Made by a program: the position numbers and the translations under genes. 31,218 bases of DNA from Branchiostoma floridae. Lineage: Eukaryota > Chordata > Leptocardii > Amphioxiformes > Branchiostomatidae. Positions 1 to 10,574 of this stretch are shown one piece after another. Position 1 is the stretch's first letter. The number at the start of each line of letters is the position of its first letter. The notes beneath the pieces were generated by a model that was not told the DNA's origin, did not search any database, and was given only the letters and a program-made list of their open reading frames with translations. The stretch is from assembly GCF_000003815.2 (NCBI RefSeq), contig NC_049987.1, forward strand, positions 15,386,862 to 15,418,079, written 5' to 3'.

Positions 1-806
1 TTGCCGAGATATGACTTAAGCACTACCGCTAGGGTTAGGGTTAGGGTTAGGGTTAGGGTAGTGCTTATAGGCAACATTGCTAAGAGTGTATTCTAGGCGG
101 TCAAACTTGGTATCATTGCAAGGGTATGTTGGTACAGATTTGTAATCTGCAAACCGTTTTGAAATCGGGTGCTTACTTGCCGAGATATGACTTAAGCACT
201 ACCGCTAGGGTTAGGGTTAGGGTTAGGGTTGTGCTTGGAAGCAACATTGCTAAGAGTGTATCCTAGGCGGTCAAACTTGGTATCATTACAAAGGTATGTT
301 TGTACAGATTTGTAGTCTGCAAACCGTTTTGAAATCGGGTGCTTACTTGCCGAGATATGACTTAAGCGCTTCCGCTAGGGTTAGGGTTAGGGTTAGGGTA
401 GTGCTTAGAAGCAACATTGCTAAGAGTGTATCCTAGGCGGTCAAACTTGGTATCATTACAAAGGTATGTTTGTACAGATTTGTAGTCTGCAAACCGTTTT
501 GAAATCGGGTGCTTACCTGCCGAGGTATGACTTAAGCACTACCGCTAGGGTTAGGGTCTGCTTAGGGTAGTGCTTAGAGGCAACATTGCTAAGAGTGTAT
601 TCTAGGCGGTCAAACTTGGTATCATTACAAAGGTATGTTGGTACAGATTTCTAATCTGCAAACCGTTTTGAAATCGGGTGCTTACTTGCCGAGATATGAC
701 TTAAGCACTACCGCTAGGGTTAGGTTTAGGGTTATGGTAGTGCTTAGAGGCAACATTGCTAAGAGTGTATTCTAGGCGGTCAAATTTGGGTTCATTACAA
801 AGGTAA

Positions 807-1346
807 GTTGGTACAGATTTGTAATCTGCAAACCGTTTTAAAATCGGGTGCTTACTTGCCGAGATATGACTTAACCACTACCGCTAGGGTTAGGGTTAGG
901 GTTAGGGTTAGGGTTAGGGTATTGCTAAGAAGCAACATTGCTAAGAGTGTATTTTAGGCGGTCAAACTTGGTATAATTACAAAGGTATGTTGGTACAGAT
1001 TTGTAATCTGCAAACCGTTTTGAAACCGGGTACTTACCTGCCGAGGTATGACTTAAGCACTACCGCTAGGGTTAGGGTTATACTTAGGGTAGTGCTTAGA
1101 GGCAACATTGCTAAGAGTGTATTCTAGGCGGTCAAACTTGGTATCATTACAAAGGTAAGTTGGTACAGATTTGTAATCTTTAAACCGTTTTGAAATCGGG
1201 TGCTTACTTGCCGAGATATGACTTAAGCACTACGGCTAGGGTTAGGGTTAGGGTTATGGTAGTGCTTAGAAGCAAAATTGCTAAGAGTGTATTCTAGGCG
1301 GTCAAACTTGGTATCATTACAAAGGTATGTTGGTACAGATTTGTAA
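807..1346. repeat. 540-bp higher-order duplicate, copy A
   Basis: By eye this block is identical to 1682-2221 (offset 875 bp), although neighbouring satellite units differ from one another at several sites. It is a recent segmental duplication inside the satellite, or an assembly duplication. The edges are set by differences at 806 and 1347. Confidence 0.85.
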
Positions 1347-1681
1347 GCTGCAAACAGTTTTGAAATCGGGTGCTTACTTGCCGAGATATGACTTTAAGCA
1401 CTACCGCTAGGGTTAGGGTAGTGCTTAGAAGCAACATTGCGAACATTGTATTCTAGGCGGTCAAACTTGGTATCATTACAAAGGTATGTTGGTACAGATT
1501 TGTAAGCTGCAAACAGTTTTGAAATCGGGTGCTTACTCGCCGAGATATGACTTAAGCACTTCCGCTAGGTTTAGGGTTAGCGTTATGGTTAGGGTTAGGG
1601 TTAGGGTTAGGGTATTGCTTAGAAGCAACATTGCTAAGAGTGTATTTTAGGCGGTCAAACTTGGTATCATTACAAAGGTAT

Positions 1682-2221
1682 GTTGGTACAGATTTGTAAT
1701 CTGCAAACCGTTTTAAAATCGGGTGCTTACTTGCCGAGATATGACTTAACCACTACCGCTAGGGTTAGGGTTAGGGTTAGGGTTAGGGTTAGGGTATTGC
1801 TAAGAAGCAACATTGCTAAGAGTGTATTTTAGGCGGTCAAACTTGGTATAATTACAAAGGTATGTTGGTACAGATTTGTAATCTGCAAACCGTTTTGAAA
1901 CCGGGTACTTACCTGCCGAGGTATGACTTAAGCACTACCGCTAGGGTTAGGGTTATACTTAGGGTAGTGCTTAGAGGCAACATTGCTAAGAGTGTATTCT
2001 AGGCGGTCAAACTTGGTATCATTACAAAGGTAAGTTGGTACAGATTTGTAATCTTTAAACCGTTTTGAAATCGGGTGCTTACTTGCCGAGATATGACTTA
2101 AGCACTACGGCTAGGGTTAGGGTTAGGGTTATGGTAGTGCTTAGAAGCAAAATTGCTAAGAGTGTATTCTAGGCGGTCAAACTTGGTATCATTACAAAGG
2201 TATGTTGGTACAGATTTGTAA
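1682..2221. repeat. 540-bp higher-order duplicate, copy B
   Basis: Second copy of 807-1346. It shares the private variants of copy A, such as a longer TTAGGG tract followed by the rare tract variant ending in ATACTTAGGG, and the CGGCTAGGG variant. Confidence 0.85.
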
Positions 2222-2320
2222 TCTGCAAACCGTTTTGAAATCGGGTGCTTACTTGCCGAGATATGACTTAAGCACTACCGCTAGGGTTAGGGTTAGGGTT
2301 AGGGTTAGGGTATTGCTTAG

Positions 2321-4560
2321 AGCTGGCTGGCTTTCCTGATCTCCAAGCAGATGCTAGCACCTGGATCATTATTATTATTTTGCTTCTGTTTCTGCATTTA
2401 GTACTCTTTTATGAACCTATTCTTAACGCCCTGTTTAAAAAAAAATTAAGAATACAGTAAGTACTGAACCCTGGGCTTTCAAGAAATACGAAGGAGGTTC
2501 CATTCAACATCCTTTCTGCTTGGATACCGGCGCGGATACAACATGGCTGGCGCATGGACCTCACAGTTTAGACTAAGTCTAGACGGTTTGCAGCGCAAGA
2601 AAAGAAGCGTAAGCGTTGTTATTTTCCTAAGTTGTTTAAACGTCCGAGGCTTGTAATTAGATTTGCAGAAGACTAGTCAAAACCTGGGAAGTGGAAACAT
2701 TTTGCCAATGGAAATTGGGTGCAGTAACGTTATTATATACAGCCACAGATAATCTTATTGTTTGCTGCACTAATGAGGAAGAGTATGGAAGTTAAACACA
2801 CATCACTACCAGCGGACCAGCCCCCTGCGGTAGTTGCTTGCACATGTGTGGCCCAAGAGCTACAGAAATGGAGATGGGCGCCACCCCTACGCATCTTTTA
2901 CTGATGTACGGGCAACTTTAACTTTAACTAACAGTGACAGAGGCAACTTTGAAGACGGGAAACTCATCCAAAAGCCCGAACACAGTGTTGATTTTTAATC
3001 TTATTACTTTAGGTACAAACTTGAAAAAGAAATATAATAGAAAAAAGAAGAGATGGGGCTGACATTCCCATACGAACACCCCCCTCCCCAATTCGCTGGT
3101 AGCTTTTAAATGTAGCAGACATGTAGCTTGTATAGGCTAACAGTAAACGTCACAATGCCATATTTGAACGTAATACATACAATGTGAATGTGTCGGATCT
3201 CATGTCTGTACTCCTATATTTACATGAAACTCGGTGAAACTGCATACAACGATCTTCGTAGTCTTCTCTTCCTTCTCTGCAAGGCCAAGGTCGCCATCTT
3301 TGTATCGACATAAACCGTCATGCAGTGCGCTGGGGTTTGGTAAACAGGCTACTTTGAGATCGTCAACTTATATGATTTTATTGCCACATTTTAAAACGAT
3401 GCTTTGTTTGGTTGTTGATTTGAGAGTAAATCATGTATCTCTTGCACATGCACTTGTTTTTGGGCGGTCGTAACATACATAAAATTTGCCCTGATCTTTC
3501 TTTCTCTCTCTGTCTCTCTTTTTGTCTCTCCTTGTATCTCTTTCTGTCTCTCTCTTTCTCAAATAAACACCTGCAAATAAAGTATAGATTACCTTTTATA
3601 GATTGCAGATTTACAAATACATATCTTAATGCAACCTGTAAGAGGCACGGCATGATGGTTCTCTGGTAACTTTAGGTCAAATGCCAGTCAGAAAAGAGGA
3701 AGTGAAACTCGCTATATCATCGAAATCAAGCAGTGATTCTTAAGCTTTAACACATGATATGTACGAAACCTACAAATAGTTCAGGACAACGCTTATTATT
3801 GTACTTTATTGTGGAAACAACTATCAGAAATACAACACGAAAAATTCATAAAACGCCACCGCCGGAAATACACCTAGTGTCAACAATACAAAACGGACAA
3901 ACATGTAAGGCGACAGAAGTAGTTGTCATAACATGACAGGGTAAATATATCTATTATATTTTACCACGGAGCCTGATAGAGGCTATACAAACCTTACAAT
4001 CTACAAACTTTTCATTGATGTAGACCAGATCTTGCAATCACTAAAACCATATTATTATCAAATGACACGAAGTAAGTTAGCAAGTACGGGCGTCCACATG
4101 CATCTTGAAATCAGCCCATTCGCTCAAAAAAATCCGGACAACAAATTGATAAATTGAACAGTCTCAATAAACAAGGAGGTATGTTCTTTTACATGTGTGC
4201 CAAATTTCAACACATTTTATTAAAAATGCACCTAATATGGCATTACTTTCTGACTGACCCTTGTATATCAAACAAAATTATAACTAAACAAATAAGAACA
4301 AAGCTACGAACATAAGTCTATCAAATCACCACAAATGTAGACAAACTCTAATTCATAATCAAACCCGTTTATCTAAAGCCGTGATAATCATCGAACGACA
4401 GCATTCTAGACACCAGCATCAGCATAAAAGATTAAAAGTTGTAAATAAACGAAACATTAATGACTTTCAAATCCTCTTATGCTAGGCCACTCATTTCTAT
4501 ATATCAAGCTATAACCCTAGCCTTGCATGTTGTCGACCAGTCATATACTTTAAAATTTCC
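2321..4560. other. Non-coding stretch with scattered repeat fragments
   Basis: No convincing exon is seen. Holdings include a short match to the end of the palindromic MITE found at 28883-29046 (TCTCCAAGCAGAT near 2340), a GC-richer block at 2780-2930 that may be a repeat fragment, and a pyrimidine tract at about 3497-3560 made of TCTCTCTG/TCTCTTTCTC blocks. Short open frames here are low-complexity or random. The strand and limits of any gene cannot be set. Confidence 0.6.
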
Positions 4561-4660
4561 TCCTGTTGGTTACAAAAATAGCCAATCACGACACTTCTTT
4601 ACTGTAAGCGGCGACGTGATTGGTTGGTAACTGATTGGCTGATGGCTGACAAATACAGTG
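4540..4660. repeat. Dispersed CCAAT/ATTGG repeat, copy 1
   Basis: Contains CCAATCACG ... GCGGCGACGTGATTGG ... TGATGGCTGACA. The same order of blocks occurs at 15770-15895 beside the donor of coding exon 22 (CTCCTGTTG, CAATCACG, GCGGCGACTTGATTGG, TGATGGCTGACA). I read it as an old dispersed element. It could also look like a promoter CCAAT cluster, but the second copy argues for a repeat. Confidence 0.5.
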
Positions 4661-4769
4661 CAAGGACAGACTGCAGGCCGGTACACAGGGGTTATTGCTT
4701 GATATACATAAATGATGACAATTCCATGAAAGACATTCGATGATTTATGACTTTCTGTAATTCTTTCAG

Positions 4770-4870
4770 CAGATGAAGTGACCCGCCGTGTTGTTCACCA
4801 ACCGCCGCCGGCACAACAGGGTGTAGGTCCGTGACTGGGCTTGCCTCCGCAGTGGCCTCTAGCCTAGTAT
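4770..4870 (-). other. GC-rich candidate exon, possible 3' end of the lectin gene
   Basis: About 100 bp of roughly 60% GC stands out in AT-rich DNA, as exons do in this gene. On the minus strand there is a T-rich tract and two overlapping acceptors (GGCTAG|AG|GCC). Coding exon 28 ends in phase 1. From the inner acceptor it would continue as a short Cys-rich tail with CGGK, PCC and GGGW and then TGA. From the outer acceptor it would continue with about 54 residues to a TAA. On the plus strand the same DNA has a good acceptor (TTCTTTCAGCAG) but only short frames. Strand and frame are unresolved. Confidence 0.3.
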
Positions 4871-5740
4871 GGCATACAAAAAAAGAACTTAACTCGAATT
4901 ATGGGTTGACAATTTCTTTTGCCAAATTTAATCATTTATTAAAAAAGATGATAATATCAAGAAAAGCTGCATTTGTGAGATCTCCAAAGTGTTAGTGGAA
5001 TGTATCCCCCTAGGTTTAATTACTTAAGTAGCACGTCCTCGGCCTCCGAATCTTTTTACTTGGGGGGGGGGGGTATAGGGGCTGACTGCAATGTGAGGCA
5101 GGCAGTAAATGTTATGTATGACATCATCGCGTGCACATTGATGAAGATCTATAAAAAAATACCTTCCGGAGAGGGCCAACATGACAAAAAAATCCGAAAT
5201 TTGGAAAACATGTCATGTTCTATCCTTGATTGTACTGGTAACTTACAGGTCACACTTATAAAGTAGCAAAGAGCGTTGTTGTACAAGTAAAACTAAACTC
5301 GGCACAAAAAGTTTGGAATATTAGCTTCGGTTGATCATATTTCTGTTGTTTCTGCATCAACTTCAATATATTATATATCTATTGAAAGCTTGAATGATTT
5401 TCTTTCCAATGGTATCAAACTTATCGTCATTGTTAATATAACTACCCTGCACTAGGCCTGCTTACGTGAGAGGGTCGCGAAAAAGTGCCCAAATTCCCCC
5501 GTTTCCGTTAAACACTGTATCATCCGGTTGTTATGGCCGCAGTTGACAATGATTCAATCAATCCTTTTTTCGCCCAACGTTTGGTATATAGAACATCCAT
5601 GTTTGTTTTCAGCATATCTGAGTAGAGTATTTTATGATTGTAAATTCATGGAACGAGTACCAGGCCTGATTACGAGTCACAAAAATAAAGTGCCAAAATT
5701 ACTCTACTAAAGTCAAACTCTCCATTCAGATCATTCTCTT
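4871..5740. other. Non-coding stretch, nothing recognised
   Basis: AT-rich, with a G10 run at about 5063. The open frame at 5000-5266 runs through that homopolymer and shows no domain or splice context. No RNA gene or transposon is recognised. Confidence 0.5.
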
Positions 5741-5749
5741 CGCCAAGAA

Positions 5750-6930
5750 GAGTATGTTATTGCTGACTTGGGTCTGTATGTAGGTCAACAGCAAATAACT
5801 CCAGAAATTGTTGATGGAACTTTGTGATTTTTGGTAGGTGTGTAGCGGTTGTCAAAAGAAATCCCAAGTTAGAAAACGGTTTACCTGGCGTTTTCCTACG
5901 GTACTGCAGCAAGCTTGGTATGTTTTTTGGGTTTGTTTTGGGCAGCATAAGTCAAAATGCAGCTGGGCGATTTTCACGATACTTGGTAGGTGTGTAGCGG
6001 TTTTAGAGAGGAAGGTCAAGTGCGAAAATGGTTTACCTAGCCCTTACCTACGGTGCTGTAGCGGGATTTGTATGTAAGTGCGTTTGTCTGTATGCAAGAT
6101 AACTCGAGAACCCTTGAATGGATCCTGATGATATTTGGTAGGTGGGTGGGTGTTAGGAAAACGAAGGTCAAGTTTGATAATGGGCCCTCTAGTGGCTGCC
6201 TAAAGTACTGCAGCAAAACTTTAGAATTATACACTTCGTTTTCTGGACATGCTGTGGTCATGATTTTTTAAATGGTAGATAGCCCTTGGGACAGAGAGTA
6301 AGTGCTGTGAGTTTGGACCCCCTAGCGGCTTTTTAGGAACTGCAGGCACAGATTTCCTTTCAAACTTTGGACGAGAATAACTCGAGAACGTGTTGACGGA
6401 TCGTCAGGATTTTTGGTATGTAGATAGTATGAGTGATGACTTACACAATGTAATACTTATTATGCAAATCAGCAGATAATTTGCATAATTAATGAGGAAC
6501 GTTCATAAATCCATTCCAACAGCATATAACTCAAGAATCTGTGTATGGATTTTCATGATATTTGGCATTTGAGTAGCGTTTGCAGAAAGGAAGGTTGTGT
6601 TCGAAAATAGTTGGCATATCATTTTCCGTTAGGACGGTAGCGGGCCGAGTGTGTGCGTCCGTTTGTTTGTGTAATGTATAACTCCAAAAGCCTTGAAAGG
6701 ATCCTGATAATATTTGGTAGGTGGGTAGGGGTCAGAACAACGAAGGTCGAGTATGATAGTGGGCCCCCTAGCGGCTTCCTAAGGTACTGTAGCCAATTTT
6801 TTACATCTTGTGTTCTGAACATGCTGTGGTCGTGATTTTTGAGTGGTAGATAGCCTAAGTGACGACTTACATAATGTACTGCTAATTATTCAAATCAACA
6901 GCTAATTTGCATAATTAATGAGGAAAGTAC
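5750..6930. repeat. 152-bp periodic tandem-like repeat block
   Basis: A core TTGGTAGG (or TTGGTATG, TTGGCATT) recurs at 5831, 5983, 6135, 6413, 6562 and 6714, with spacings 152, 152, 278, 149 and 152. It is preceded by ATAACTC..GAA..CTTGAA.GGATC.TGAT and followed by GCGGYTTCCTAAGGTACTG-like sequence. The segment 6060-6500 is repeated as a longer unit at 6640-6930, including the shared TTTGCATAATTAATGAGGAA. The open frames on both strands here are products of the repeat. Confidence 0.75.
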
Positions 6931-7379
6931 AGAAATCCACTGAATTCCATGATAGGACTTTCAAACTTGTTTGCACTGTTTTGGGCTGAAAGGTACTAAT
7001 AGATAATAATCTACATGGAAAGATGCATTTAGTTGTAAACAGTGGCCAATTAACAGAAATTAACTGTTTTCTATATATATACATATATATACATTGACCA
7101 ATATCTATAGACGCAGCTGTTACAGAGATGTTTTGCTGGAGGAGCTTGTGAGCTGGACGCTGTTACACTGGGGACAAAACCTCTGGAAGGCATGAAATTA
7201 TGATTGACCAGGCATGGTACCAGGTCATGTGTGATCACAGACTTGTTTTGGGGAGCATTTCTGGCTTTGTGAGGTTCAAAGTTCATGCTACTATTTAGTA
7301 ATACATGAATAAGACCTTAAAGTCTTAGATAAAGGCATGATTATTTGGCGAAGAGATGTGTTTGTCGAACTCTAGTTTT

Positions 7380-7690
7380 CTATGGCATCATTTCAGTGTC
7401 AAAATTTCGTATCGAAAAAGGTACCTTAAAGAAGCGAAAATAGACGTAAATACGTCTACGATGCTTTGAACAAACGGTCGTTTCGGTAGGCCTTAAGGGG
7501 CCTTTTGATCGATGCCCATACGTCCCCTTTGCACAGCTTTACAAGTTCCGTGTCAAAATAACGTTTTGGAAAAGGGTACCTTAAACAGGCGAAAATACGC
7601 GTACGATGTTGCGACAGGTACGTATACCATATCGTATCGATATGGCATCGTTCTGGTATGTACATTCTATATCGGAATATCGTATCACAA
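7380..7690. repeat. Inverted partner of the repeat at 10255-10545
   Basis: The reverse complement of 10255-10545 matches this stretch almost throughout, with shared blocks such as CGTGTCAAAATAACGTTTTG, AAAGGGTACCTTAAACA and TTTCGGTAGGCCTTA. The unit is itself made of degenerate subrepeats, each with TTAAGGTACC and GACACGGAAAT (or their complements). A non-autonomous mobile element is likely. It lies just downstream of the last recognised exon. Confidence 0.8.
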
Positions 7691-7934
7691 AACGTGCGTT
7701 TAAGTGCGTGATGATTATGGCCATAGATTACAAATGTTTCTACCATGTACTTGCAATTAGCCTCAGGGCATGAACTTGCAAATAAACTTTCTATTATAAA
7801 GATTCTTCAATCGGCGCAGTTGGTATTTCCGTTTGGATGTCGTCTTTGATCGGACAATTCTATCATACCATATATATTTTGTTTAGAGTGATTCTGCCAA
7901 AGGTGATCGAAAAGAGAAGTTGAATATGTCTTAC

Positions 7935-8155
7935 CATCCTGTATCTCGCAGACGTAGCGGAATCGTAGGAGGCAGGTTGCGCCTGCCCACTTGTCTCGTC
8001 GTTCCCCCTCTTTATCCCCGAAGACGATGTGCGCACAGTTGTATCTGTTGCTCGGCTCCCCGGACGCCCAGCTCGTAAAACTGCCCAGTGCGGTGCCCCT
8101 GCCGTCTCTCCAGACACCCGCTGTCTTCTTCATACCAAGCCAAAACTGATCGTCC
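7935..8155 (-). CDS. Coding exon 28: C-type lectin domain, second half
   Basis: Residues about 1314-1387. The acceptor is AATATAG|GGACGATC and the donor GATG|GTAAGACA. The exon carries the CTLD core WLGM, then SGEPS, the cysteine NCAHI, W in DKWAG, and the closing pair TC...VCE, in the usual order. The EPN sugar motif reads EPS and the WND triplet is not intact, so calcium-dependent sugar binding may be altered. If the donor is skipped, the frame runs on for about 42 residues of intron-like sequence to a TGA at 7807. I prefer splicing, because the tail has no domain character and no AATAAA follows closely. Confidence 0.85.
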
Positions 8156-9570
8156 CTATATTGTTAAATGTAGAAGTGCATGACATCAGTTTGTTATTGC
8201 CTCTCTTCTTGCTAGTTCTGCAGACAACAATATCCATTCAACGTCTATCGGACGCAGCAACATCTTGTGCTACAGTGCTATGTGAACCAGCAAGAATTGC
8301 CATGAGGAAGGTGACAGACGGTCACCGAAAAGTCGTTATGAATAAAGCAATATTTGTGTAAACGACTTTCTTTATTAAGTGACGTACCAAACTGATGAAA
8401 CTGTTCACGAATTTCCATTCAACTAACAGTGAGGCCCAAGCTCATACAGTTGTCACCTTCAGCCCCGGTCACAAAGCACGTACGATTCCTTGCGATTCCT
8501 TGCGATGCGCGGTATAAGCGCAGTGCGTCGTAAGTCGGGGGAGAATCGGAAGCAATGGTTTAAATATATAAATATATAAAGCCGCGGTCACAAAGCGCGT
8601 AGTGCATCGTACGATGAGGTCAGAAGAGCGTACCTGCGTCAATCGCAGTAAATCATAGTAAATCGGGGAGCGTCCTATGACGAAAAAGGGAGCTGAAATG
8701 GATTTTAAACATGTTCAAAGTTTCCCCATTGCCCCCATAGCAGACTTCATTACGGTCATTTTATACTGATGACGTTAACGTTTCATAAACTTATAGCATG
8801 TTGTGATAGTTTTAGTTTTCCATGATATTGTCGATGTTGACGAAAATGTCAATTATATCAGTCGCAACTGTTCACTGAAGCAACCAGAGAACATCGCGCA
8901 CGAAGAGGAGCCTGCCTTCAAGGCAAGATTTTTCACGTGGCAGAGTCGGTATCACGTACAGGTGATGAAGACAATTGTTTGATCACTACATGCATTGGGT
9001 TCATAATCAGATTAGATCTCAGCTCTCGCCAGTCTTGGGTCAGATTACCATAACCGTAACCATGGGGACAACTCGAACAGAAAGACAGGCTCTATGAATC
9101 GGAAATATATATGATATAATGCTTATGATACCATTTTTGAATGATGACATTTTTTGTTGAGAGCATATCATAATACATGTACGATCTTCGAAAAAGCCTG
9201 ACTCGTAGAGTCGTCAAGCAGGTCAAGATAACCATACCAGTACTTGTGCTTGACTTGAACCTTTGCTTGTAATACTCGTATTGTCATGGTCTCTTTTAAT
9301 TAATTTTTACAGTGAAAGACATTATAGGAAGGTATTCAACAGCTAGGGCCACGTTTGGTTGGTTAAAGAAGCACGAACGCGTTCAGGTGGCTTTTCAGAA
9401 GAAACACAAGTGAAAAATCGTACGACGCTGGAAAAAAGTTTGAACATCATCCGATGCTCTGCAATGGCTGATTTTGCTTACGATTTTGCTGCGATTCACT
9501 GCGCTCATCGTACAATATGCGGAATACTCCATCGCAAGAAATCGTACGCGCTTTGTGACCAGGGCTTTAC
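8156..9570. other. Intron 27, mostly a terminal-inverted-repeat element
   Basis: The intron joins the two CTLD exons in phase 2. Nearly all of it above 8460 is the element described at 8461-9565. A minus-strand AATAAA near 8373 lies inside the intron and follows no exon I can see. Confidence 0.7.
8461..9565. mobile_element. About 1.1-kb DNA element with ~35-bp terminal inverted repeats
   Basis: The left end AGCCCCGGTCACAAAGCACG and the complement of the right end (AGCCCTGGTCACAAAGCGCG) match, and the match continues through TACGATTYCTTGCGAT. An internal copy of the end motif sits at about 8582 (CGGTCACAAAGCGCGTA) and a related fragment at about 14378. No transposase frame is seen, so it is non-autonomous. 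The right end falls about 5 nt inside the intron from the donor of exon 27. A clear target-site duplication was not found. Confidence 0.7.
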
Positions 9571-9751
9571 CTGCTGACGCAGTTCTTTAGGAACACCAGG
9601 TTCCGTTGTTCCTCTTCGTCCCTTGGAATCGCAACGATGCCGCCTTGTCGTCTGCATTCTTCCTGTGCGCCCTCATACGTTGAGCTACCTTCAGGGACGG
9701 TGTACGTCTTACCACTGTGCAGTACGATTCGGTTGTCTTCCGGACAGATTC
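9571..9751 (-). CDS. Coding exon 27: C-type lectin domain, first half
   Basis: Residues about 1254-1313. The acceptor is TTGTCTTTGAAG|GAATCTG and the donor AGCAG|GTAAAG. It starts ICPEDN, then GKTYTVPEG, the helix YEGAQEECRRQGG and the strand IVAIPRDEEEQ. This is the classic N-terminal half of a CTLD, with the first conserved cysteine in EEC. It enters in phase 1 and leaves in phase 2, and with exon 28 makes one complete 1-1 module. It is preceded by exon 26 with an exact phase match. Confidence 0.87.
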
Positions 9752-9949
9752 CTTCAAAGACAATAGAGACCTCATACCGTTTGTAATTTTGCTTTTGTTC
9801 TCAATTTAGTTAATTCTTTGTTCATCGTTCTACACAGCAACTGATTTATTCATACCCTGACATATGTCAAGGGGTTGTTAAATTTGAAAACTTAGTCAAG
9901 AAACTAATATTTTAGGCAGTTTGTCTGTGCATCCCTATCGCAACATCGC

Positions 9950-10545
9950 GCACGTTACTTTAACGAACATATTGTGATACGATGTTTAGAATGTACATGC
10001 CAGAACGATACCGTATGAAAAAAAAAATTCGTCTGGATTGCGATATCGTATACCCGATGACGGTCATTTGAGATTCTTCTTATAACGTTATCTTAGCAAA
10101 GTGAAGTTTGCTGGGTCTAATGGGCCCATGATGGAGTTTTCCGATATTTTTGTTCCGAGACAATAACGTATACGTAAACGATATCGTTTTAATCGGAAAA
10201 TACGTATATCGTCGACGTATTTACGCTATTTTAAGGTACGTTTTTAGATACGATATTTTGACACGGAAATGATGCCATATCGATACGATATGGTATACGT
10301 CCCTGTCGCAACGTCGTACGCGTATTTTCGCTTGTTTAAGGTACCCTTTTCCAAAACGTTATTTTGACACGGAAATTGTAAAGCTGTGGAGAGGGGACGT
10401 ATGGACATCGTTAAAAAGGCCCCCTAAGGCCTACCGAAACGACGTTTTGTTCAAAGCATCGTAGACGTAGTTACGTCTATTTTCACTTCTTTAAGGTACC
10501 TTTTTCAATACGAAATTTTGACACGGAAATGATGCCATACATTTT
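9950..10545. repeat. Inverted-partner repeat with internal subrepeats
   Basis: Three degenerate subunits end in TTAAGGTAC...GACACGGAAAT (about 10230-10280, 10335-10375 and 10490-10530). The part from 10255 to 10545 is the inverted counterpart of 7380-7690. A shorter relative lies at about 13715-13815. The two main copies bracket the CTLD exons. Confidence 0.75.
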
Positions 10546-10574
10546 CTTCCGTCGGTATTGACTTAAGAATGAAG

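Larger units (their letters stand above)
1..2320. repeat. Satellite array with embedded TTAGGG tracts
   Basis: Fourteen head-to-tail units start at about 1, 177, 347, 517, 686, 856, 1038, 1208, 1378, 1537, 1731, 1913, 2083 and 2253. The usual spacing is 170 bp, and most variation comes from the number of TTAGGG copies in each unit. Each unit has a unique part of about 140 bp (TTGCCGAGATATGACTTAAG ... AAATCGGGTGCTTAC) and one telomere-like tract, in most units placed between the arms taagcactacc and ggtagtgctta. The array ends abruptly at about 2320 in unrelated sequence. It resembles an interstitial or subtelomeric satellite. It is not a left chromosome end, because the plus strand there would read CCCTAA. 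Confidence 0.95.

Noticed and set aside
1-2320. A real chromosome end, because of TTAGGG repeats at the window start
   Set aside because: At a left chromosome end the plus strand should read CCCTAA; here it reads TTAGGG, and the tracts are short and embedded in a satellite unit.
1-2320. CRISPR array, because of regular repeats
   Set aside because: The units are 170 bp and repeated throughout with no unique spacers, and the window is clearly eukaryotic.
3433-3669. Overlapping open frames on both strands at 3378-3669
   Set aside because: They come from the TCTCTCTG pyrimidine tract and show low-complexity Ser/Leu or Lys/Arg/Glu.
7807-7934. Read-through of exon 28 to the TGA at 7807 as the natural C-terminus
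   Set aside because: A strong donor (GATG|GTAAGA) lies at the end of the CTLD, the extra 42 residues look like intron, and no AATAAA follows closely. It remains possible as intron retention.
8371-8376. AATAAA on the minus strand near 8373 as the end of the gene
   Set aside because: It lies in intron 27 between two halves of one CTLD, inside or next to unexplained repeat DNA, with no in-frame terminal exon before it that I could support.
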